A stretch of 64,000 nucleotides of DNA from JALYOC01 sp036675345 (GTDB lineage Bacteria > Myxococcota > Myxococcia > Myxococcales > Myxococcaceae). Below are positions 57,538 through 64,000 of the stretch, one piece after another. The DNA is taken from NCBI GenBank assembly GCA_036675345.1, contig JAKFFE010000018.1:248001-312000 (forward strand), written 5' to 3'. Both the position numbers and the translations under genes were made by a program. The notes under the pieces were generated by a model that did no database searches, had not been told where the DNA came from, and worked only from the letters and a program-made list of their open reading frames with translations. Position 1 is the first letter of the stretch, and every line of letters begins with the position of its first letter.

Positions 57538-58323
57538 CTACTTGAGGGGGACGGTCTGCCCCGGCTCCAGCACCATCACCTGGGTCTTCACCCGGGCGGT
57601 CTTCAGCGCCGCCTTCAGCTGGTCCGGGGTCCCGGTCAGCAGGGGGAAGGTGCCAAAGTGCATCGGAACCACGTTCTTCACCTTCAGCATCCGGATCGCC
57701 AGCGCCGCCCCGGCGGGGTCCATGGTGAAGTGGCCGCCGATCGGCAGCAGCGCATGGGTGGGCTTGTACTGCTCGGCGATCAGCGCCATCGAGGCGAAGA
57801 AGCCGGTGTCCCCCGCGTGGTACAGGGTCGGCCCGTTGGCGATCTGGATCACGAAGCCCATCGCCGGCCCGCCGTACTGGGGCGCCTTGGGATCCTGGCC
57901 GAACCCACTGGAGTGCACCGCCTCCACCAGGTGGATGGTGGCGTCCTTCACCTTGATGCTGCCGCCGATGTTCCCCCCGGCGCTGTTCGCCGCGCCGATC
58001 AGGTTGGTCAGCTCGAAGCTGCCGATCACCTGGGCGTTGGTCTTCTTGGCCAGCTCCGCCGCGTCCCCCACGTGGTCGGAGTGCCCGTGGGTCACCAGGA
58101 TCGCGTCCACCGCCTCCGGCCAGGCTGCGCCCTGGGGGGCCTTGGGGTTCTTGAACCAGGGGTCCACCGCCAGCACTGCGCCGCCGGGGGTGCGGATCAC
58201 GAAGGCCGCGTGGCCCCACCAGGTGATCTCGGTCTGTCCCTTGGTCTTGGCCTGGGTGTCCTGCGCCCCCGCGTTGGCCCCGATCAGCGCCACCGCCAGC
58301 ACCACTCCCTTGAATGCGTTCAT
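57538..58323 (-). CDS. Exported UPF0173-type metal-dependent hydrolase
   Basis: A 261-residue metallo-beta-lactamase-fold protein with a signal peptide (MNAFKGVVLAVALIGANAGA). The zinc motif is THGHSDHVGD (His79, His81, Asp83, His84), other ligands are in EAVHSSGFG and LYHAGDTGFF (Asp) and VPMHFGTF (His). This matches the UPF0173/UlaG-like group with WWGHAAF near the start. The substrate is unknown. Secretion is unusual, because most UPF0173 members are cytoplasmic. ATG 58323 has AAGGAG 4-5 nt upstream, which fixes the start. It is divergent from the DUF4442 gene with 180 bp between them. Confidence 0.9.
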   Translation of the reverse strand: MNAFKGVVLAVALIGANAGAQDTQAKTKGQTEITWWGHAAFVIRTPGGAVLAVDPWFKNPKAPQGAAWPEAVDAILVTHGHSDHVGDAAELAKKTNAQVIGSFELTNLIGAANSAGGNIGGSIKVKDATIHLVEAVHSSGFGQDPKAPQYGGPAMGFVIQIANGPTLYHAGDTGFFASMALIAEQYKPTHALLPIGGHFTMDPAGAALAIRMLKVKNVVPMHFGTFPLLTGTPDQLKAALKTARVKTQVMVLEPGQTVPLK

Positions 58324-58503
58324 GTCTGCTCCTTGAGACGGGAAAGCTGGTCTGGGCCTTAGCCCAGGCCCACCGCCGCTTTCGACCGACTCCGGTAGCG
58401 GTCGTTGCCCACCGGGCAACCGAGGGAGGAGCCGCCACTTGCCGTCCGCCGCGGGTTGGGGCAAAACCCTGTTGACGCAGTGAGTCACAAAGGGACACGA
58501 CGC

Positions 58504-59019
58504 ATGGCAAACCTGGCCGGGATGACTTCGCTTCTCAAGGAGATGGCCTCCGACGCCTCGGGGATCGCCAAGCAGTGGGATCGCCTCTCGCCGCTGCCGG
58601 GCGGGAAGCGGCTGTTCAGCCGGATCCTGGGGGTGTTCGTCCCCTACACCGGGTCGATCGGCGCGGACGTGGACGACCTGCGCAAGGGCTTTGCCCGGGT
58701 GACGCTGCGGGACCGGCGGGCAGTGCGCAACCACCTGGGCAGCGTGCATGCCATCGCCATGACCAACCTGGTGGAGCTGACCGGGAACCTGGCGCTGCTG
58801 TACTCGGTGCCGGAGGGGGCGCGGATGATCGTCACCCAGATCACCACCGACTACCTCAAGAAGGGTCGCGGAACCCTGGTCGCCGAGTGCGCCTGCCCGG
58901 TCCCCACCAGCACCGAGCGCGCGGAGTACGACCTGGAGGTGAACATCAAGGATCGCAGCGGGGACATCGTGGCCCGCGGCACCCTTCGCTCGCTGATCGG
59001 CCCCAAGGCCAAGGCCTGA
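58504..59019 (+). CDS. DUF4442 hotdog-fold protein (thioesterase-like)
   Basis: A 171-residue protein with the DUF4442 pattern: GVFVPYTGSIGADVDDLRKG, RRAVRNHLGSVHAIAMTNLV, where the N-H-x-G-S-x-H motif lies on the hotdog helix, then LVAECACPVPTSTERAEYDL and VNIKDRSGDIVARGTL. Hotdog proteins of this class hydrolyse or bind acyl-CoA. ATG 58504 has AAAGGGAC upstream. It is flanked downstream by a short imperfect direct repeat, then by the convergent PLD-like gene. Confidence 0.85.
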   Translation: MANLAGMTSLLKEMASDASGIAKQWDRLSPLPGGKRLFSRILGVFVPYTGSIGADVDDLRKGFARVTLRDRRAVRNHLGSVHAIAMTNLVELTGNLALLYSVPEGARMIVTQITTDYLKKGRGTLVAECACPVPTSTERAEYDLEVNIKDRSGDIVARGTLRSLIGPKAKA

Positions 59020-59043
59020 GCGTCCGGCCCAGCGGGGCGCAGT

Positions 59044-59149
59044 GCTCCGCGGCCCGCGGCGCAATCAGGCTCGCCTCAGCGCAGTCGGGGTGACCGCTGC
59101 GCTCCCGCGGCCTGCGGGCGCGATCAAGCCCGACTCAGCGCAGCCGGCG
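59044..59149. repeat. Imperfect direct repeat pair, about 47 bp
   Basis: Two copies (59044-59090 and 59101-59149) of a unit reading GCTCCGCGGCCCGCGGCGC then ATCAGGCTCGCCTCAGCGCAG, with about 80% identity. The second copy runs into the last codons of the PLD-like gene, so its stop codon region is part of the repeat. Confidence 0.55.
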
Positions 59150-59758
59150 GGATCGGCCCAGCTCGATTCCCACCGGTGGCTGGCGTGAACCCCGGCCGGA
59201 ACGGGCCCGCGGCTTCTTCGCCGGGCCCTTCCCGATCGGATCCGGGCACAGGTCGTACAGCTTGCAGGCCTTGCACTCCGCGCCGCTCCACACCGACTCG
59301 AACAGCGCGCTGGTGCGGTCGATGGTGTCGAAGTCCTCGGTGACGAAGCCCACCTCGAAGTTCCGCTTGTCCGGACCCTTGGCGCCCAACCCGGCGCCGG
59401 TGAGGTTGGCGCTGCCCAGGTAGACCCAGGCCCCGTCCACGATCACCGCCTTGAAGTGGACCCGGGGGCAGATCTTCAGCTCCAGCCCGCCGCGCACCAG
59501 CCGCTCCTTGCGGTCAAACGCCTTGCGGAACGGCCGGGACGGGAGATCCGCGTGGAGCAGCCGCAGCGAGACCCCGCGCGCGGCCAGCTTCTCGAACAGC
59601 TCCATGATCGAGCGGAACTCCCCGTCCTGCTCGACGTACATCTCCTTCACGTTCGCGGTGCTGATCCACACCGACTCCCGCGCGTGGGCGATCTTCTCCA
59701 GCACCACCCGGCGGTACAGGTCCTGACCGGACAACCACTCGGTGACGATCGCGCGCAT
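59135..59758 (-). CDS. PLD-like domain protein with Cys cluster
   Basis: A 207-residue protein with one complete HKD motif (His101, Lys103, Asp108, then GSAN at 115-118) in VHFKAVIVDGAWVYLGSANL. An N-terminal half with HARESVWISTANVKEMYVE gives the other PLD strand. Monomers of this kind must dimerise to build a two-HKD active site. Near the C-terminus CKACKLYDLC (Cys162, 165, 171) looks like a partial metal or Fe-S site, followed by a very basic tail ending RSRRLR. Nuclease or phospholipase activity cannot be distinguished. ATG 59758 gives a start MRAIVTEWLSG typical for the group. Confidence 0.85.
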   Translation of the reverse strand: MRAIVTEWLSGQDLYRRVVLEKIAHARESVWISTANVKEMYVEQDGEFRSIMELFEKLAARGVSLRLLHADLPSRPFRKAFDRKERLVRGGLELKICPRVHFKAVIVDGAWVYLGSANLTGAGLGAKGPDKRNFEVGFVTEDFDTIDRTSALFESVWSGAECKACKLYDLCPDPIGKGPAKKPRARSGRGSRQPPVGIELGRSRRLR

Positions 59759-59804
59759 GCTGGGCGGGCACCTTACGCCAAACCCGATCCCGACCCCGCA
59801 AACG

Positions 59805-59838
59805 ACACGGGGCAGGCCACCCTCGGCCCACCCCGTGT
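59805..59838 (-). terminator. Possible recA terminator
   Basis: ACACGGGG (59805-59812) and CCCCGTGT (59831-59838) form a perfect 8-bp stem with an 18-nt loop, 34 nt past the recA stop. On the minus strand it is followed by CGTTTG, a weak U stretch. Confidence 0.35.
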
Positions 59839-59871
59839 TCTACGTCCTGTGCAGGGAAGCTCCGGCCTGGA

Positions 59872-60960
<1,089 letters not shown>

Positions 60961-61121
60961 CTCTCTTTCGACTGCCTAGGTAACGGTGCGCCCCTCAGGA
61001 CTCCCCGGGCGACACCTGAACTCGCGTTTAGTATCGCGACGAAAAGCACCCTAGTCCAGCCCCCTGACATTCGAAGGGGGCCGGGAGGGTGGGACGGGGG
61101 TGTGGGGGCAGGAAAGAGGGG

Positions 61122-62948
61122 CTACTGGAACATCTTGGCGTGGACCCGGCCCACCAGTTCCTGGGTCTGCTTGTAGACCTCGGCGTCGCGCAGGTGGGCG
61201 TTGACCCCGGTCTGCCAGGGCTGGCTCTTGCGCTGGGCGGTCTTCATCTTCTCCTCCGCCTCGTGCTGCTCGCGGTGCAGCGACTGGTACAGCGGCAGCA
61301 GCCCGTCCACCCGCTGCAGCAAGGTGGGGTCCTCACCGATCGCGGACTCGATCGCGGTCAGCTTCTTCTTGTACTCCGGGTAGGCCATCCCCCGGACCGG
61401 CGCCGTCTTGACCGCGGCGGCGGCAACGACCACCGGAGGCGGAGGCGGCGGCATGTCCAGCTTCACCGGCTCCTTCTTGGCGGCCACCTCCACGGTGGCG
61501 GAGGCCGGCTGGACCTGGGCCTCCCCGGTGGCCTTGGCGGCCATCGTCTCGGTGGGAGCCTCCTCGGTCTCTTCCGACGACGGGGCCTGCTCCCCGGCCG
61601 CCTTCATCTGGGCCATCGACTCGCGCATCTGGCTGCGGACCGAGGCGATCATCTCCTCGTTGCCCGACGCCTCCGCGGCGGCCAGCGCCGACTTCCACTC
61701 CTCCGGCACCTCCTCCGACCCCTCGCCAGAGCCGGACGCCGCCATGCTGCTGGCCGCCCCCCCACCGGAGAGGGTGGCGGAGATCACCGCCACCGAGGAG
61801 CCGACGATCCCCAGCACCGAGAGGGCGGCCAGCGCCAGCAGCCCGTACTGGAACCACTTCATCACCCCGAAGTGCTTGAACCAGGCGAAGTACACGTAGA
61901 GGGTGATCAGGGTCACCGCCGCCTGGAGCAGGATCGGCAGCAGCCCCAGCACCGCCACCGGGACGAAGGCCAGCACCCCGGCCACCGCCGCCGGCACCGC
62001 CATCAGGGCGACGGCGGTCATCGCCGCCACGAACATGTTGGAGCGGGAGGCCTGGTCCGAGTCCCCGCCCAGCTTGGAGACGATCCACTCCAGCACCGGG
62101 TGCCAGATGAAGCCCATCACCACCGGGGCCACCACCGCGGTGATCAACGGTCCGATCGGGAGGATCGCCCCCAGCGACAGCGCCCCGGCCGCCAGCTGCG
62201 CCAGCACCGAGCCTGCGAACACCAGCAGGGCGTACGCGGCGTAGGGAGGGAAGGCGTAGGCGATCAGCTCCATCCGCCCCATCGCCCCGAACTTCGGCTG
62301 GTCGATCCCCTTCTTCACGAAGCCGATCGGGTTGACCAGCATCAGCGGGATCGCCGCCAGGTAGTGGGCCAGCGCCTTGGGCACCGCCCCGATCAGGTAG
62401 CCAAGGTCGAAGCCGTGGTCCGCGGACGCGCCGCGCGCGGCGGAGCGGGCGGGAGCCTTGGAGCGCGTCGCCACCTGCGAGGCGCCGGGCCGACGGGACG
62501 GAGGGGCCTGGGGAGGCGCCTCCTCGTGCTCCTGTTCCTCCTCCTCCGGGTGCTCCTCTTCTTCCTGCTCCAGCTGCTCCTGGTCGGAATCGGAGTCGCG
62601 GTCGGACTCCAGCAACATGTCCGCGCGCGGGGCCTGGGTGACCTCCGCCTCCTCCTCCACCACCTGGACCACCTCGAAGGTCTGGCGGGAGAGGGTGAAG
62701 CTGGCGCCCGGCTCCAGCAGCACCGGCTGGCTCAGCTTCTGCCCGTCCAGGTAGGTGCCGTTGGCGGAGTTCAGATCCTCCAGGAACCACTCTCCCTTGC
62801 GGGCGTAGATCCGTGCGTGCTTCTTGGAGACGCCCTGATCGGCCAGCTGGATCTCGGCGTCACCGCCCTCCCGGCCAAAGACCGCGCCGCGGGTTTCGAT
62901 GAACACAGTCTTCTGCGTCTTGGGGTTTCGCAGCTCGAGCTTGATCAT
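61122..62948 (-). CDS. FHA-domain Yip1-like membrane protein
   Basis: A 608-residue protein. Residues 1-95 are an FHA domain (GAVFGREGGDAEIQLADQGV, SKKHARI and NSANGTYLDG, with the phosphothreonine-binding Arg, Ser and Asn). An acidic Glu-rich linker and an Arg/Ala stretch follow, then a Yip1-like bundle of five or six membrane helices (residues about 190-420: MLVNPIGFVKKGI, YALLVFAGSVLAQLAAGAL and others), then a Pro/Ala and helical tail to the end. FHA domains bind phosphothreonine on substrates of Ser/Thr kinases abundant in myxobacteria. It is 15 bp after the upstream three-helix protein gene, so co-transcribed. Confidence 0.88.
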   Translation of the reverse strand: MIKLELRNPKTQKTVFIETRGAVFGREGGDAEIQLADQGVSKKHARIYARKGEWFLEDLNSANGTYLDGQKLSQPVLLEPGASFTLSRQTFEVVQVVEEEAEVTQAPRADMLLESDRDSDSDQEQLEQEEEEHPEEEEQEHEEAPPQAPPSRRPGASQVATRSKAPARSAARGASADHGFDLGYLIGAVPKALAHYLAAIPLMLVNPIGFVKKGIDQPKFGAMGRMELIAYAFPPYAAYALLVFAGSVLAQLAAGALSLGAILPIGPLITAVVAPVVMGFIWHPVLEWIVSKLGGDSDQASRSNMFVAAMTAVALMAVPAAVAGVLAFVPVAVLGLLPILLQAAVTLITLYVYFAWFKHFGVMKWFQYGLLALAALSVLGIVGSSVAVISATLSGGGAASSMAASGSGEGSEEVPEEWKSALAAAEASGNEEMIASVRSQMRESMAQMKAAGEQAPSSEETEEAPTETMAAKATGEAQVQPASATVEVAAKKEPVKLDMPPPPPPVVVAAAAVKTAPVRGMAYPEYKKKLTAIESAIGEDPTLLQRVDGLLPLYQSLHREQHEAEEKMKTAQRKSQPWQTGVNAHLRDAEVYKQTQELVGRVHAKMFQ

Positions 62949-62963
62949 GGTCGGGGCCGGAGG

Positions 62964-63632
62964 CTATCGCTTCTTGGCCATCAGTGCGGCGGCAATCAGG
63001 GCCGCCAGACCGCTGAGCAGGGCGGCAGGCGTATGGGCCAGCCCCAGCTGGATCCCGACGGCGCCGGCCAGCACCAGGGCCAGGGTGGCCCAGCGGCGCG
63101 GGCGGGTCCCGGGCCGGGTGAGGGCCATCCCCACCGCGGTGCCCACCGTCAGCACCGAGTGCAGCACCGCCAGCTCGCGCCCCTGCGCGGCGCCGGCCAC
63201 GAACTCCAGCCCGCCCAGGGCCCAGACCAGGCCCAGCCCGGCGACCAGGAAGGCCTTGGGGGTCCGCGGCGCCTGGTGCTGGCGCAGATGTTCCAGATCC
63301 TCGGGGGACAGCTCCAGCGCGTAGGGATAGCCCATCCCCACCAGGGCCTCGGCGGCGGTGGCCCGGGCGGACCTCCCGGTGGAGTCCACCAGCCCCTCCA
63401 GGCGGCCCCCCTCCAGCAGGCCCAGCAGCGCGTCGGCGACCGGGCGGCCACCGTCGCGGGGAAGGGCGGCCAGCTCGCGGAACAGGGTCTCCACCGCCCG
63501 GGGATCCCGGGAGGTCGCCGCCTGCTCGGCCCGGAGCGCAAGCGCGCGGGCGGGAGGGGCGGACGGCGCCTCGCCCGGGGCGTCCACCGCCGGGGCCTGC
63601 AGCCCACTCAACCGCTGTCCGGAGTCCGGCAC
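62964..63632 (-). CDS. Hypothetical membrane protein with three C-terminal helices
   Basis: A 222-residue protein of unknown family. The first 120 residues are soluble (AVETLFRELAALPRDGGRP, ATAAEALVGMGYPYALELS, a short HEAT-like pattern), and the last 100 contain hydrophobic helices (FLVAGLGLVWALGGLEFVAG, LALVLAGAVGIQLGLA, LLSGLAALIAAALM) ending AKKR. It may sit in the inner membrane beside the FHA/Yip1-like protein encoded 15 bp downstream. Its start ATG 63632 is 43 bp after the barrel gene stop. Confidence 0.75.
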   Translation of the reverse strand: MPDSGQRLSGLQAPAVDAPGEAPSAPPARALALRAEQAATSRDPRAVETLFRELAALPRDGGRPVADALLGLLEGGRLEGLVDSTGRSARATAAEALVGMGYPYALELSPEDLEHLRQHQAPRTPKAFLVAGLGLVWALGGLEFVAGAAQGRELAVLHSVLTVGTAVGMALTRPGTRPRRWATLALVLAGAVGIQLGLAHTPAALLSGLAALIAAALMAKKR

Positions 63633-63675
63633 GAGGGCTGAGAGTCTAGCGTCCGACGGGGCGGCCGAGAATCGG

Positions 63676-64000
63676 CTACGGCATCTCCAGCCGGACCCCG
63701 GCCTGCAGCGAGAGCCGGCTGCTGGCGTAGGGAGAGAGGAAGAAGTGCCGGGCGCCCACCTGCGCGAACAGGGACAGCCACTTGTTCAGCTCGTAGTCCA
63801 TCCCGCCCGCCCCCCCCAGGCCCAGGGCCACCGGGGTCTCGCCGCCGTAGAAGATCACCGGCAGCTCCAGCTCCACGTAGGCGCGGACCTTGTCCGCCAC
63901 CGGCACCGAGAACGCGCCCCGGGCGGTCATCCCGAAGGCCGGGAACACCCGGAAGTGGAAGGAGGTGCGCAGGTAGCGGGACTGCAGCCCGCCTCCGATC
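63676..64000 (-). CDS. Outer-membrane beta-barrel protein (5' end outside window)
   Basis: An open frame enters from the right edge and ends at 63676. The 108 visible residues alternate hydrophobic and polar positions as transmembrane strands (YLRTSFHFRVFPAFGMTARG, AYVELELPVIFYGG, WLSLFAQVGARHFFLS) and end in SRLSLQAGVRLEMP. A terminal aromatic is absent, but the strand pattern supports a barrel. An internal GTG at 63948 is not taken as the start because codons upstream continue the same pattern to the edge. Confidence 0.7.
   Translation of the reverse strand, partial: IGGGLQSRYLRTSFHFRVFPAFGMTARGAFSVPVADKVRAYVELELPVIFYGGETPVALGLGGAGGMDYELNKWLSLFAQVGARHFFLSPYASSRLSLQAGVRLEMP

Noticed and set aside
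58472..58477. TTGACG as -35 element for the DUF4442 gene
   Set aside because: The -10 would fall at the ribosome site just before the ATG and shows no TATAAT-like sequence.
60961..61121. A LexA/SOS box upstream of recA
   Set aside because: Only loosely palindromic segments were seen, none matching a known LexA operator convincingly by eye.
61089..63641. An 850-codon plus-strand open frame
   Set aside because: It covers the FHA/Yip1-like and three-helix genes on the opposite strand; the translated sequence is low-complexity Leu/Arg/His/Gly.

Overview
The window is a GC-rich (about 70%) chromosomal segment. Long contiguous reading frames sit on both strands, with many lipoproteins, outer-membrane barrels, pseudo-signalling proteins, TPR and repeat proteins and Cys-rich surface proteins. 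This gene style, together with PATAN/J-domain and FHA/Yip1-type fusions, suggests a myxobacterium (Myxococcota, probably the Cystobacterineae side). No rRNA, tRNA, CRISPR array, insertion sequence or integrase was recognised. It reads as core chromosome with fast-evolving surface and repeat genes between housekeeping genes.

Layout. 1-5.1 kb: a beta-helix protein cut by the left edge, an HU-type nucleoid protein with a good promoter, an M23 lipoprotein peptidase, threonine aldolase and peptide deformylase. 5.2-12.3 kb: a 1608-residue pseudo-receiver/tandem-repeat/coiled-coil/PATAN/J-like protein beside the helicase priA. 12.3-21.8 kb: envelope proteins, a 1716-residue TPR protein with about 29 copies of a Ser/Thr heptad, an RluA-type pseudouridine synthase and an unrecognised 499-residue protein. 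21.8-30.2 kb: a two-gene operon in which a secreted Asp-box beta-propeller protein ending in a dockerin overlaps a 15-Ig-repeat lipoprotein ending in a cohesin-like domain. This is the most interesting candidate system here.

30.3-34.7 kb: small surface proteins, a DUF2058 protein with an Arg/Asp/Gly-rich linker, a hotdog thioesterase and a GNAT enzyme. 34.7-45.1 kb: a scattered CoA-thioester catabolic set (glutaryl-CoA dehydrogenase, SDR, RidA, enoyl-CoA hydratase, acyl-CoA dehydrogenase, benzoate-CoA-ligase-type enzyme) that matches 2-aminobenzoyl-CoA or related aromatic acid degradation in composition, interrupted by a CapA-type phosphatase, a Cys-rich lipoprotein and a second SDR. 45.1-49.1 kb: a membrane protein, an NTF2-like secreted protein flanked by a diverged 90-100 bp direct repeat, a creatininase-family enzyme, a LysR regulator and a stand-alone 5'-3' exonuclease. 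49.1-53.1 kb: a translation/RNA operon (HAMP protein, fmt, degenerate AroQ-like protein, rsmB). 53.2-64 kb: HEAT-repeat lipoprotein, TerB/LETM1-like protein, GAF/pseudo-kinase, metal-dependent hydrolase, DUF4442 protein, PLD-like protein, recA, FHA/Yip1-like membrane protein and an outer-membrane barrel cut by the right edge.

Two long stretches lack genes: 1380-1748 (GATC-rich inverted repeats plus the HU promoter) and 35851-36572 (a decayed minisatellite and an imperfect inverted repeat). All family names come from reading motifs by eye; no database search was possible.
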